Part shown: positions 50,827 through 62,356 of the stretch, piece after piece | Layout: each line of letters opens with the position of its first letter | Numbering within the stretch: the stretch's first letter is position 1 | Origin: Bradyrhizobium sp. 141 | GTDB lineage: Bacteria > Pseudomonadota > Alphaproteobacteria > Rhizobiales > Xanthobacteraceae | Direction of reading: 5' to 3' | Length of the DNA stretch: 64,000 bases | NCBI RefSeq assembly: GCF_023074055.1 | Contig: NZ_JADPKR010000026.1 | Location: 248,001-312,000, forward strand | Program-made: the position numbers and the translations under genes | Notes under the pieces: model-generated | The model's input: only the letters and a program-made list of their open reading frames with translations | What the model was told of the DNA's origin: nothing | Database searches by the model: none

Positions 50827-51576
50827 ATGTCGGGCGAACCCATCAAGCCGCGCGGCGGCGATGCCGTCTCGGCGCAAGCAGGCGGCGCGGTGCCGCAGGC
50901 CGGAACGTCGACCGCGGAGGACATTGCCGCTTTCGTCGCCAAGGCGCGGGCGCTGTCACCCCATGCGCCGGGCGCGAAGGGGCGGCTGATCTTCGCGTTG
51001 GATGCCACGATGAGCCGGCAGCCCACCTGGGACATGGCCTGCGCGCTTCAGGCCGACATGTTTCGCGAGACCGCGGCACTCGGCAGTCTCGATATCCGGC
51101 TCGTCTACTATCGCGGTCTGAACGAGTGCCGCGCCACGGGGTGGATCTCGGACAGCACCAGGCTTGCGGCGTTGATGAGCAGGATCGATTGCCGCGGCGG
51201 CGACACTCAGATCGGCAAGGTGCTGAGCGAGGCGCGGCGCGAAGCGGTCGCGTCGGGCGTGCGCGCCGTCGTCTTTGTCGGCGATGCCATGGAGGAGAAT
51301 GTCGACGAGCTCTGCGTCAAGGCCGGCGAACTCGGCATGCTCAAGGTGCCCGTGTTCGTGTTTCAGGAAGGTCATGACGCGGTTGCCGAGCAGGCCTTTC
51401 GTGAGATCGCGCGCCTGACCGGCGGCGCCTGGTGCCGGTTTGATCCGGGCGCGGCGGCGCAGCTGCGTGAGCTTCTGCGGGCCGCCGCGGCCTATGCCGC
51501 CGGTGGTCGCGAGGCATTGTTGAAATTGGCGAAGACCACGAGCGGAGCGGCCCAGCTGATCGGTCAGATGAAGTAG
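50827..51576 (+). CDS. VWA-like domain protein
   Basis: A 249-residue protein with a von Willebrand factor A-like fold: metal-site variant LDATMSRQP (D-x-T-x-S), then GGDTQIG and VFVGDAMEEN. Related proteins in alphaproteobacteria lie beside a J-domain protein, as here (72-base gap). No signal peptide. Function unknown; a metal-dependent binding protein is the safe description. Confidence 0.82.
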   Translation: MSGEPIKPRGGDAVSAQAGGAVPQAGTSTAEDIAAFVAKARALSPHAPGAKGRLIFALDATMSRQPTWDMACALQADMFRETAALGSLDIRLVYYRGLNECRATGWISDSTRLAALMSRIDCRGGDTQIGKVLSEARREAVASGVRAVVFVGDAMEENVDELCVKAGELGMLKVPVFVFQEGHDAVAEQAFREIARLTGGAWCRFDPGAAAQLRELLRAAAAYAAGGREALLKLAKTTSGAAQLIGQMK

Positions 51577-51647
51577 CGCTCAGGCCGTCGCGGCTCGCGG
51601 CGGGCGTATGCCATGCATTTTGCCGCGAGGGCGACTATATTCCTGTT

Positions 51648-52373
51648 ATGACCCTGATCGCCGGCGCTGTCGCAATTATCACGCTTTACCTGCTGCTCCA
51701 GATGTTCCGCGCCGCCAACCCTGCGGTGCTGGCGCGCGCCATCAGGTTCGGCGGCGGCGTGGTGGCGCTGGCGGTCGCAGCATTCACGGGCTTGCGGGGC
51801 GAGCTGGCGGTGGCGATCCCGCTGGGGATTTTCGGCGCCGGGCTGCTGGGTTGGAAGCCGCTGGCAAACGCCGGCTTCGGCAATGTCGGTGGGCTGTTCG
51901 GCGTCGGTGCCGCGCCCGCGTCAGGCCAGGCCTCGCGCGTGCGCTCGCAATTCCTGGACATGCGGCTCGACCACGACACCGGCCAGCTTGGCGGGCAGAT
52001 CGTCGCCGGGCCTCACGCCGGGCGCGATCTCGGCGAGTTCGATCTCGCGGGCCTGTTGGCGATGGTCCCGACGTTCGACGCGGAGAGCGTGGCCCTACTT
52101 GAAAGCTATCTGGACCGCCGGTTTCCCGCTTGGCGTCAGAACGCGCAGGGCGACGCGGCAAGGGGGCAGCGCCGCACGGCGGCGAGCGGCAAAATGACGG
52201 CGGAGGAGGCCTATCAGATCCTTGGCCTGCAGCCGGGGGCGGGGCGCGACGACATCAGCCGGGCGCACAAGTCCCTGATGAAGAAACTCCATCCCGACCA
52301 GGGGGGCTCGAACTATCTCGCTGCCCGTGTAAACGAGGCCAAGGATACTCTGCTTCGTACGCATAACGGCTAA
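51648..52373 (+). CDS. Membrane-bound J-domain protein
   Basis: A 241-residue protein. It has an N-terminal helix (AVAIITLYLLLQMF), two further hydrophobic stretches to about 75, and a C-terminal J domain (about 185-241) with the HPD motif in KKLHPDQGGS. The arrangement resembles Tim14/Pam18-like DnaJ proteins that recruit DnaK at a membrane. The upstream VWA-like gene is probably co-transcribed. Confidence 0.88.
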   Translation: MTLIAGAVAIITLYLLLQMFRAANPAVLARAIRFGGGVVALAVAAFTGLRGELAVAIPLGIFGAGLLGWKPLANAGFGNVGGLFGVGAAPASGQASRVRSQFLDMRLDHDTGQLGGQIVAGPHAGRDLGEFDLAGLLAMVPTFDAESVALLESYLDRRFPAWRQNAQGDAARGQRRTAASGKMTAEEAYQILGLQPGAGRDDISRAHKSLMKKLHPDQGGSNYLAARVNEAKDTLLRTHNG

Positions 52374-52563
52374 CTCCGGCACCACGCTACAAACGCCCGT
52401 ACCGCGTGAGCTCCACTTGCTCCGTTTGCCGTCGCCCCGATGCCCGCCATTGTCGGCGTGGTCGATCCCTTGAGGGAAGTTTTAACCGTAATTTATTGAC
52501 GAGAGGTTGTCGCGGAACAGCCTTGTCATGAGCAGCGCCCGCGTGACCGCGACCCCAAAACGA

Positions 52564-52590
52564 AAATGCCCGCGCTAAGCGCGGGCATTT
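52564..52590. terminator. Bidirectional hairpin terminator
   Basis: AAATGCCCGCGC and GCGCGGGCATTT pair perfectly around TAA. With A-run and T-run on either side it can work in both directions, serving the leftward carboxypeptidase gene (stop 22 bases away) and rightward transcripts from the J-domain gene. The 190 bases between 52374 and 52563 hold no gene. Confidence 0.88.
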
Positions 52591-52611
52591 CGTCTCGAAC
52601 GGGGAAGGAGA

Positions 52612-54438
52612 TCAGTTGCGGACGGTGATGCAGGAGATCTCGGCGCGCTTCAGGGTGCGGCAGACGGCTTCGGCCTGGTCGCGCTCGAGGCCGGCGAAGC
52701 GGGCGCGGTAGAGCTTGCGATTGTCCTTTGCCACGACTTCGGTGAACGGATCAGCCTTGCTGAGCAGGCCGCGGGCCGAGCTGCGCGCGGCGTCGATGCG
52801 GTGCTGCGCTTCGTTCTCGCTCTCGAGCGCGCCGACCTGGACGATCCAGCCGCTGTGGGTGACGACCGGCTTGGTGGTGGCGCTCATCTGGACCGGCGTC
52901 GGATCGGCGGAGGCGAGCTTTGGACCCGCCGGGGCGGGCGCGGCGGCCGTTGCGGCCGGCAACACCCCGAGGACGCCGTTCCCGGTGCCGAATCCCGCGG
53001 GCTGCCGCGGCATTTCGGTACGGGCGATCTCGGCCTTTGGCGCTTCCGGTTGGCTGACGATCTCGGGCTTGTTGATGAGATCGGCCCGGGCGACGACGGC
53101 GCCGGAGGTTTCCGCGACGTCGGAACGGGGCGGAATGGCGTTGGTGACCGGCGGGGCGACCTGGGTGGGGGCGGCGGAGGCGACCTTCACGGCGCCGGCC
53201 TTGACCTGAACCGTCTTGACCCGAACCGGCTTCATCGGCTCGGACGAGCCGGGAATGATGGAGAGCGGCTGGCTCGAGATCACGCCATTGGTGAGCGGCG
53301 CGGGCTCGATCCTGGATTCCGTCGGCCGAACCTCGGGTTTGGGCTGGGCCGGCGGCACCGCGGCCGTCGCAGCCGCCAGCGTCGACAGACGTGCAGCCAG
53401 ACGCGACGGGGCGGCTTCGGGAGCAGGAGCGGCTGCGGCCTGAACCGGCGCAGCGGGGCGTACCGGAGTATCCGATGCGTCGGCGACCTCGACATTGGCA
53501 TCAGCGCCGTTACGCTCGCTGACCGCGACAACGGTGTGGGCGGTTGCGCCCTTCTCGAGATTCTCGGCGAGCAGGTTGCGCATGATGGCATCGCGCGAGC
53601 CGCCGCTGCGGCCGCCGAGCACGACACCGATCAGGTGGCGGTTGCCGCGGCGCATCGAGCTGACGAGATTGAAGCCGGAGGCGCGGGTATAGCCGGTCTT
53701 GATGCCGTCCACGCCCTCGACGCTGCCGAGCAGGTGATTGTGGTTGCGGATCGACTGTCCACGCCAGTTGAAGGTGGAGGTGGCGAAATAACGATAGTAG
53801 CGCGGGAAGCGCTCCTGGATGGCGCGCCCGAGCGTGGCCTGGTCGCGCGCGGTCGTGACCTGCTCGTCGTTGGGAAGGCCGTTGGCGTTGCGGTACACCG
53901 TCTTGGACATGCCGAGCGCGCGGGCCTTGCGCGTCATCATCTGGGCGAAGTCGTCCTCGTCGCCGGCGATTGCTTCCGCGATGACCACCGCGGCGTCGTT
54001 GGCGGACCGGGTGACGAGACCCTTGATGGCATCCTCGACACGGATGGTCTGGCCGGCACGCAGGTTCAGCTTGGTCGGATCCTGATCGGCGGCATGCTTG
54101 GACACCGGCATCTCGGTGTCGAGTTTCATCTTCCCGGACTCAAGGCGCTCGAACAGCAGGTAGAGCGTCATGATTTTGGTCAGCGAGGCGGGGTGCCGGA
54201 TCCCGTCGGGGCTCGTTGCCTGCAGCACCGCGCCGGAATTGCCGTCGACGATGATGGACGCGAATTTCGGGCTGGAGCTCTCGGACACATCGCGCTGCAC
54301 CCGGTGGTGCGCGTATTGGCGGCGATGGCGCCGCGCCTCGGCGGCATCGGTGGTGAAGATGACCGCGGTGGTGACCGTAAGAAGCCCGAAAACGCCAACC
54401 CGCACCAAGCGCGAGGAAGACAAGTTTTTACGAAGCAT
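52612..54438 (-). CDS. D-alanyl-D-alanine carboxypeptidase with SPOR domain
   Basis: A 608-residue exported penicillin-binding protein (DacA/DacF type). Signal helix at about 12-33; catalytic SxxK is SLTK (S85), SxN is SAN (145-147) and KTG is 247-249. A long disordered alanine/proline-rich linker (about 330-525) leads to a C-terminal SPOR domain (about 530-608) that binds denuded glycan at division sites. It trims the terminal D-alanine of peptidoglycan pentapeptides. Most DD-carboxypeptidases have no SPOR domain, but this fusion is frequent in Rhizobiales. Confidence 0.93.
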   Translation of the reverse strand: MLRKNLSSSRLVRVGVFGLLTVTTAVIFTTDAAEARRHRRQYAHHRVQRDVSESSSPKFASIIVDGNSGAVLQATSPDGIRHPASLTKIMTLYLLFERLESGKMKLDTEMPVSKHAADQDPTKLNLRAGQTIRVEDAIKGLVTRSANDAAVVIAEAIAGDEDDFAQMMTRKARALGMSKTVYRNANGLPNDEQVTTARDQATLGRAIQERFPRYYRYFATSTFNWRGQSIRNHNHLLGSVEGVDGIKTGYTRASGFNLVSSMRRGNRHLIGVVLGGRSGGSRDAIMRNLLAENLEKGATAHTVVAVSERNGADANVEVADASDTPVRPAAPVQAAAAPAPEAAPSRLAARLSTLAAATAAVPPAQPKPEVRPTESRIEPAPLTNGVISSQPLSIIPGSSEPMKPVRVKTVQVKAGAVKVASAAPTQVAPPVTNAIPPRSDVAETSGAVVARADLINKPEIVSQPEAPKAEIARTEMPRQPAGFGTGNGVLGVLPAATAAAPAPAGPKLASADPTPVQMSATTKPVVTHSGWIVQVGALESENEAQHRIDAARSSARGLLSKADPFTEVVAKDNRKLYRARFAGLERDQAEAVCRTLKRAEISCITVRN

Positions 54439-54721
54439 GGAACCCCGTCCCCGTTTCTGACTTGATCACCGGCTCGTGAGGCGAAATTGTGCCCAATGGA
54501 CCCGGGATCATTACCTGCTCAGGCTGTCCCTCCGCTGGTGTTCGCCGCGGGGGACGTTCGGCCTGAGCCGCTATTCTGGCTAAGGTGATGTTCTTAAACG
54601 GCTTTTGACCGTTTGCGGAAGTTGAACACGTCCAGGGAATCAGGGTAGGGGGCCGGGGTTTCCAAAAGCTTAAGGAATTGTTGCGGGAAACCCCGGGAAT
54701 CTCAGCGATTTCAATCTATTT

Positions 54722-54769
54722 TTGTGCGTCGCACAAGATTCTTGACTTTTTTGTGCGTTGCACTAATTG
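54722..54769 (+). promoter_or_regulatory. Phasin promoter with two TGCG/GCA palindromes
   Basis: TTGTGCGTCGCACAA (54722-54736) is a perfect odd palindrome. A second, imperfect copy TTGTGCGTTGCACTAA is at 54751-54766. Between and around them lie TTGACT (54742-54747) and TAATTG (54764-54769), 16 bases apart, so one operator sits just upstream of the -35 and the other inside the spacer. PhaR repressors bind TGC/GCA-rich dyads upstream of phasin genes, which fits. A further AAACGG/CCGTTT inverted repeat is at 54596-54614 in the same 388-base gap. Confidence 0.7.
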
Positions 54770-54826
54770 TGGGCAGAGTCAGGGAGCCGGGGCTTCCCGA
54801 CGAGAGCCAGGGAAAAGGATTCCGAA

Positions 54827-55165
54827 ATGTTCAAGGTTGAAGACTTTCAGAACTACGGGAAAGAGCACTTCGAGCAGTACGTCGCCTCCGCGACCTCGGT
54901 GCAGCACGGCCTCCAGGCGATCGCCAGCGCCTATGGCGACTATACGAAGAAGTCGTTCGAAGACACCAAGTCCTTCGTCGAGAAGCTTTCCGGCGTGAAG
55001 TCGCTGGACAAGGCCATGGAAGCGCAGACCGACTTCGCCCGTTCCTCCTACGAGACCTTCGTTGCGGAATCGCAGAAGATCGCCGGCCTCTACAGCGACC
55101 TCGCCAAGCAGGCGTTCAAGCCGGTCGAGACCATCGTGTCGAAGTTCACCCCGGCCGCCCAGTAA
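54827..55165 (+). CDS. phaP: Phasin (polyhydroxyalkanoate granule protein)
   Basis: A 112-residue helical protein of the phasin family (Phasin_2 type): MFKVEDFQNYGKEHFEQYV, later SFVEKLSGVKSLDKAMEAQ and SYETFVAESQKIAGLYSDLA (given in parts). Phasins coat PHA granules. The start ATG 54827 follows AGGGAAAAGGA. It is a single gene closed by its own terminator and controlled by the double palindrome upstream. Confidence 0.9.
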   Translation: MFKVEDFQNYGKEHFEQYVASATSVQHGLQAIASAYGDYTKKSFEDTKSFVEKLSGVKSLDKAMEAQTDFARSSYETFVAESQKIAGLYSDLAKQAFKPVETIVSKFTPAAQ

Positions 55166-55189
55166 CGTTTTCAGGACATCCTGGAATCG

Positions 55190-55219
55190 AAAAGCCCGGC
55201 TGAACCAGCCGGGCTTTTT
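55190..55219 (+). terminator. Rho-independent terminator of the phasin gene
   Basis: AAAAGCCCGGCT and AGCCGGGCTTTT pair perfectly around GAACC, followed by further Ts. It begins 24 bases past the phasin stop and may also serve the convergent TadG-like gene. Confidence 0.93.
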
Positions 55220-55239
55220 GTTTGCGCGCGGTCGATCCG

Positions 55240-56586
55240 TCAGCGCGCCACGCGCAGCTTCGACAGCGAGGTGCCGATGTCCTTGAACACGGAGACGGTC
55301 TGGCTGGCCGATGTGACCAGATAGAACTTGTCGGTGCTGCTGGCGCAATATTGCAGCACGCTCGAGGTCGGATCGCTGCCCGTGTTCACCTGCACCGTGT
55401 AGATGGTGATGTTCTCGGCCTTGGCGTTGTCGCACAGCTTTTTCTGTCGCGTGTCGATCTGCGAAGCATTGCTGTACCAGCGGTTCTGCGTGTTCAGACC
55501 GTCGGAGAGCAGAACGATCGCGTCCTTGTAGGGGTAGTTCGCATCCTTGGCCGGCGCGTTCATGGGATTGCCGGTCGACAACGTCATCCAGCCCCAGGCC
55601 AGGCCGATGCCCTGGTTGGTGTTGCCGGTCGGCTTCATGGCATCGATGCGGCTCTTGAGCGCGCTCCAATCGTAGCTCAGCGGCATGATCGGTTGCAGAT
55701 AGGACGAACTGCCGGAGTTGCAGTAGGAATACTGCTCGGCCGGGAAGAGCGTCCCCACATTGCCGCTCGCCGGCGAGGTGTTCTTGGTGTCGTAGTCCTG
55801 ATCGCGATCGACCACGCAGCCGGTCCAGGTGCTGTGGTTGGCCGGCGCCCACTTCCAGTTATTGCAGTTCCAGTTGTTGCCTGCGGTGCAAGTCCAGCTG
55901 CCATTGGCGGCATCCCATTCGCTGAAGTCGATCCAGTCCTTGTTGTAGTTGCTGGCGCCGACGTTGACGTCCTTGGCGAACGGAACGATCGAGATGTAGA
56001 CGTCGCCATCGGCCTTCGCGAGCGCGCTGAGCTGATCGACCAGATTCTTCGCGGCCGTCTGCATCGCCGGCATCTTGCCGTCCTGAGCCATGGAGCCGGT
56101 GTTGTCGAGCACCAGGGCCACGCGCATGCGGACGTTGCCCCAAGCGCTGGTGGACGTGGTGCCGATGCCGAGCGTCGGAAAGCCGGCGATCTTCATGAAG
56201 CTGGTCGTGTAGGTGCCAGTTCCGGTGAGCTGGATCGTGGAGCCCATGCTGGTGCTCGCGGTATAGGTGGCGGCGACGCTGACCGATGGCAGGGTGGCGG
56301 TGCCGGTAAACAGCGCGTTGAAATAGGCTTGCGCCTTCGTGCTGATCTGCGACGTGGTGATGGTGCCGGACGACAGATCCTTGGAGAGCATCAGAGCGGC
56401 CGAGTCGAGGGCCGCCTGCATGGACGTGCGGGCCTGGACAGCGCGGCTATAGTCCACCGCGGCACCGACCAAGCTCAGGACCGGGACCAGCGCGATGGCG
56501 AAGATCATGGCGATATTGCCTTGCTCGGCGGCCGCGAAGCGGGCGAGCCGTCGACCGATCAGGCTGACAAGCGGCGAGCGAAACAT
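55240..56586 (-). CDS. TadE/TadG-like pilus assembly protein with VWA domain
   Basis: A 448-residue protein. A basic N-terminus and one membrane helix (NIAMIFAIALVPVLSLVGAA) are followed by the TadG pattern DYSRAVQARTSMQAALDSAA (written within limits) and a VWA domain with the metal site LVLDNTGSM and later IVLLSDGLNT. TadG-type proteins are minor pseudopilins or surface proteins of Flp/Tad systems. The rest of a tad cluster is not present. Start ATG 56586 is the first Met before the membrane helix. Confidence 0.85.
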   Translation of the reverse strand: MFRSPLVSLIGRRLARFAAAEQGNIAMIFAIALVPVLSLVGAAVDYSRAVQARTSMQAALDSAALMLSKDLSSGTITTSQISTKAQAYFNALFTGTATLPSVSVAATYTASTSMGSTIQLTGTGTYTTSFMKIAGFPTLGIGTTSTSAWGNVRMRVALVLDNTGSMAQDGKMPAMQTAAKNLVDQLSALAKADGDVYISIVPFAKDVNVGASNYNKDWIDFSEWDAANGSWTCTAGNNWNCNNWKWAPANHSTWTGCVVDRDQDYDTKNTSPASGNVGTLFPAEQYSYCNSGSSSYLQPIMPLSYDWSALKSRIDAMKPTGNTNQGIGLAWGWMTLSTGNPMNAPAKDANYPYKDAIVLLSDGLNTQNRWYSNASQIDTRQKKLCDNAKAENITIYTVQVNTGSDPTSSVLQYCASSTDKFYLVTSASQTVSVFKDIGTSLSKLRVAR

Positions 56587-57007
56587 GACGATCCCCGAAA
56601 TCCCTGGTTTTGCCCGATTTCGCGCCACGCCGTTGAATGCTTGGTAAATTGCACCGTAGAAGTCCGGGGGAGCCCGGGCGAAACGTCGCAATCGTGTTAA
56701 ATGACCGGGTTCCTGGTCAAAACGTTCTAACCGACGTCGCGGAAATTTTTGTCAAATCGGTCCGGGTTGATTAACCTTTGCAGGATCGCCCGGACGGGAA
56801 TCGGGACTGTCGCAACCGCATCGGCCGGATTTCTGCGCGCTTGCGGCGAGCCGGGGGCAGGCCCATATTGCTGGCGAACGATCCGGCTTGGACCGGATTT
56901 GTCGGGAGCGGCGATCCAACAAGGCGGCGCGCCTGCGCCAGGCTCCGACGGGCGGGGTCGCGCGGTGACCGCCATTCGCTTCCATGGGGAATTTGAACGC
57001 CTGAGCC
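56587..57007. other. Intergenic region upstream of TadG-like gene and clpS
   Basis: 421 bases with divergent genes on both sides. The stretch near 56700-56780 is AT-richer, so promoters for both genes probably lie there. I see no convincing reading frame, repeat or RNA structure. Confidence 0.6.
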
Positions 57008-57400
57008 ATGCCGCAATTGACTTCCAGACTCGACCTGTCCGCGCCAGCCGCTGCCTACGCTCCTCGCTTGAGCAATGACGAGAACCGTTCGGGTAACCCC
57101 TCGGGTCCGAACACTTCGGTCATCACCAAGGTCAAGCCCAAGACCAAACGGCCGAACCTCTACCGGGTGCTGATCCTGAACGACGATTACACGCCGATGG
57201 AATTCGTCGTCCACGTGCTGGAGAAGTTCTTCAACAAGGACATCGAGGCCGCGACCAAGATCATGCTGCATGTCCACCATCATGGCATCGGGGAGTGCGG
57301 CGTGTTCACCTACGAGATCGCCGAGACCAAGGTGACGCAGGTGATGGATTTCGCCCGCAAGCACCAGCACCCGCTGCAATGCGTGATGGAAAAGAAGTAA
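57008..57400 (+). CDS. clpS: ATP-dependent Clp protease adaptor ClpS
   Basis: 130 residues. The ClpS core begins around residue 46 ([20 protein letters not shown]) and includes [10 protein letters not shown] and [17 protein letters not shown]. ClpS delivers N-degron substrates to ClpA. The N-terminal 45 residues are polar; the true start could be TTG 57068, closer to the usual 100-115 residue size. clpA follows 285 bases downstream. Confidence 0.95.
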   Translation: MPQLTSRLDLSAPAAAYAPRLSNDENRSGNPSGPNTSVITKVKPKTKRPNLYRVLILNDDYTPMEFVVHVLEKFFNKDIEAATKIMLHVHHHGIGECGVFTYEIAETKVTQVMDFARKHQHPLQCVMEKK

Positions 57401-57685
57401 TCCCGCGTTCGAGTTCTTTAGAGTGGTTCTGTTCGCGTGGTGTGTGATGGCAGCACATCTTGCTGCATGATCCGGCGACCATCGGCACCAGCGTCAACCC
57501 TGCCCAAATGGGTAGTTCTGCCCAAATCGGAACGGGTTTTGCATCCGAAAATACCGCGGGTGTGTCGCCGCCTGAGTCGCGGAACCGGTCTTTCGCCGCG
57601 ATCTTGTATAACTATATGTGACAAAGGTTGTTGTTGCCTGACCGGGCGATGGCGATCATGATGGTGGGGGCCATAGAGGACGCGA
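57401..57685 (+). promoter_or_regulatory. clpS-clpA intergenic region with a direct repeat
   Basis: 285 bases without a gene. TGCCCAAAT occurs at 57501-57509 and again at 57519-57527 (period 18). AT-rich sequence reading TTGTATAACTATATGTGACA near 57603-57622 could hold the clpA promoter. clpA may therefore have its own control apart from clpS. Confidence 0.4.
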
Positions 57686-60094
<2,409 letters not shown>

Positions 60095-60113
60095 TCTAGC
60101 GCATCATGAATCG

Positions 60114-60141
60114 AAAGGCCGGCTGCGAAGCCGGCCTTTTT
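60114..60141 (+). terminator. Rho-independent terminator of clpA
   Basis: AAAGGCCGGCT and AGCCGGCCTTT pair around GCGA, followed by TT and a TGTTT tract. It starts 20 bases after the clpA stop and sits before the convergent lipoprotein gene. Confidence 0.93.
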
Positions 60142-60164
60142 GTTTCCGAGGGTGGGTGTGACCC

Positions 60165-60623
60165 TTACGTTCCGGCTTCGGGCGCGGCCGCTGGCGGGTG
60201 CGGCTTGCGCGGAGCGGCCGGCCGTGCGCTGCGGGCGGGGGCCGACGGCTGCATCGTCACGATGACCGGATTGGGCTTGTGATCGGTTGCCGCTCCCGTC
60301 GCGGCATCGACGCCCATTCCGACGACCCCGCCGAGCAAAAGATTGCCGGCGAAGCCGGCGGCCCCGGACGTCGGTATGTCACGGCTGAGCGGCACGACCT
60401 GCGGCTCATAGCCTTCCTTCTGAAAGGTGATCGAAATGTCGGCGTTCCGCTTGACGACCACGGAGCAGGGTGTCGTGCAGGTGGTCGGAACCTCCATTCC
60501 GCTGACGACGGCTTCCACGCCTGACGGTGTCGATGAGATGCTGATGTTCTCGGTCGTGCCGCGCGTGACAGACGCGCAGCCGCCCAGCATGACGCTGAGC
60601 GCCATAATTCCCAATGAACGCAT
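60165..60623 (-). CDS. Small lipoprotein with PEGA-like region
   Basis: A 152-residue lipoprotein: start MRSLGIMALSVMLGGCASV with a lipobox LGGC (cysteine about 16). The following section SISSTPSGVEAVVSGMEVP resembles PEGA-type beta repeats, then a glycine-rich hydrophobic stretch (GFAGNLLLGGVVGMGVDAA) and a proline/alanine-rich end. Similar proteins are annotated only as hypothetical or, wrongly, as translation initiation factors. ATG 60623 is chosen to place the signal peptide at the N-terminus. Confidence 0.78.
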   Translation of the reverse strand: MRSLGIMALSVMLGGCASVTRGTTENISISSTPSGVEAVVSGMEVPTTCTTPCSVVVKRNADISITFQKEGYEPQVVPLSRDIPTSGAAGFAGNLLLGGVVGMGVDAATGAATDHKPNPVIVTMQPSAPARSARPAAPRKPHPPAAAPEAGT

Positions 60624-60752
60624 GAAATGCCCCTTGTTCCCCGCTCCACTGAAGCGCAACCGTAGCGCGAGCGCAATAGGTCACAGGTCGGGATAGTTAA
60701 GCCACGCAGGGGTTGTGCACGAGAACAGCGGGCACCTGGACGTGGGGCCGTG

Positions 60753-62174
60753 CTATTCGCCGCGCAAGCGCTGATCGTCCTGCACGCGGACGTGCTCGGC
60801 GCCGCGCGCGCCGGCGGGAGACAGCCGCATCATGCTCAGCACGGCGCCGCACAGCGCAAATCCCACGCCGGCAAGGAGTGCCAGCCTGGTCCCCTCAACC
60901 GGATACCGTCCGAGCAGCAACGCCACCAGCGCAGCGCCGGTGGTCTGGCCGAGCAGGCGCGCCGTGCCCAGCATGCCGCTGGCGCCGCCGGCGCGCTCGC
61001 GCGGGGCGGCTGCGATCATGGTGCGGTTGTTAGGGGTCTGAAACAGACCGAACCCGGCGCCCGCCAGCGCCATGCGCCAGATCACGTCGAACGGCGTCGG
61101 GTCCGCGGGCAGGAAGGCGAGCGCGGCAAGGCCGCCGGCGAACAGCGTGAGCCCGATGCCGCCGAGCAGGCCGGCCGGGTAACGCTCGACCAGGCGGCCA
61201 GCGAGGGGCGCCGCGAAGGCTACCGCGATCGGCCATGGCGTGATCAGGAGGCCCATATGCACCGCCGAATAGCCGAAGCGGCTCTGGAGGTAGAAGGGGA
61301 TCGCGACGAAAGCGAGCATCTGCCCGCAGAACGAGGCGATCGAGGTCGCAATCGACAGCGCGAACACCGGGATGCGCAACAGGTCGACCGGCAGCAGCGG
61401 CGAGGTCATGTGGGTCTCGCGGTAGATCAGCAGCGCGCCGGCGACGACAGCGATGGCGAACTGCACGAGGCAGGTGATCGCGGCCTCGCCATGGCCGACG
61501 CTGTCGACGGCCGCGATCCCGACGCCAAAGGTGATCGCGGAAAGCCCTGCGCTCTGCCAGTCGAACGAATGGCTGGCGGGCTTGGTGTGCGGCAGGCTGC
61601 GCAGGCCCAGCAGCAGCGTCACTGCGCCGAGCGGCACGTTGATGGCGAACAGCCAGGGCCAGCTTCCGACCGCGAGGATGCCTGCGGCGAGCGTCGGGCC
61701 GACCGCTGCGGAGAAAGCGACGACGAGTGCATTGAGCCCGATGCCGCGGCCGAGCTGGCTGCGCGGATAGGTAAAGCGCACCAGCGCCGCGTTGACGCTC
61801 ATGATGCCGGCCGCGCCAAAGCCCTGGATGATGCGCGCGATCGTCAGCAGCGGCAGCGTATGCGCCAGCGCGCAGAAGGCGGACGCCAGCGTGAACAGCA
61901 CCAGCCCGACCAGATAGACGCGGCGATAGCCGACGATCTCGCCGAGCGAGGCCAGCGGCAGCAGCGAGATCGTGATCGCGAGCTGGTAGCCGTTGACGAT
62001 CCAGATCGAAAAGGCCGGACTCGCATCCAGGTCGGCCGCGATCGTCGGCAGCGCGACATTGGCGATGGCGCTGTCGACCACCGCCATGATGATGCCGAGC
62101 GCAATGGTGAGCACCGCCTGATTGCGCTGCGGCTGCGGCAGGCCGTCGGCATGCTCAATCGGGGCGGACGACAT
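60753..62174 (-). CDS. MFS transporter, DHA2 (EmrB/QacA)-type multidrug exporter
   Basis: A 473-residue permease with about 14 hydrophobic segments. Family motifs are VDSAIANVALPTIAADL (motif D1, near the N-terminus) and WIVNGYQLAITISLLPLASL. It likely exports drugs or toxic organics using the proton gradient. Start ATG 62174 (MSSAPIEHADG) is preferred to an upstream in-frame ATG. No TetR-type regulator is adjacent. A weak EcfG-like promoter lies upstream. Confidence 0.9.
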   Translation of the reverse strand: MSSAPIEHADGLPQPQRNQAVLTIALGIIMAVVDSAIANVALPTIAADLDASPAFSIWIVNGYQLAITISLLPLASLGEIVGYRRVYLVGLVLFTLASAFCALAHTLPLLTIARIIQGFGAAGIMSVNAALVRFTYPRSQLGRGIGLNALVVAFSAAVGPTLAAGILAVGSWPWLFAINVPLGAVTLLLGLRSLPHTKPASHSFDWQSAGLSAITFGVGIAAVDSVGHGEAAITCLVQFAIAVVAGALLIYRETHMTSPLLPVDLLRIPVFALSIATSIASFCGQMLAFVAIPFYLQSRFGYSAVHMGLLITPWPIAVAFAAPLAGRLVERYPAGLLGGIGLTLFAGGLAALAFLPADPTPFDVIWRMALAGAGFGLFQTPNNRTMIAAAPRERAGGASGMLGTARLLGQTTGAALVALLLGRYPVEGTRLALLAGVGFALCGAVLSMMRLSPAGARGAEHVRVQDDQRLRGE

Positions 62175-62238
62175 GATGGAGGCGCGCTTGATTCGAGCCG
62201 TGGTTCGTCTCCGAATAGGAAATTGCCGGATCGACCGC

Positions 62239-62263
62239 AACCCGGCAGGACACATACAGTTCC
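62239..62263 (-). promoter_or_regulatory. Weak EcfG-like promoter upstream of the MFS gene
   Basis: On the minus strand GGAAC (62263-62259), 16 bases, then GGTT (62242-62239), one mismatch to CGTT. It lies 65 bases before the MFS start. Chance occurrence is possible. Confidence 0.25.
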
Positions 62264-62356
62264 TGTGCCGGAAGCAGTCCTTCCGGCGTGGGAAGCATGG
62301 GTCGGGAGCGCTTTCCAGAGCGCTCTAGGGCCGGGCGGTTAGGCGATTGGCCCTCG

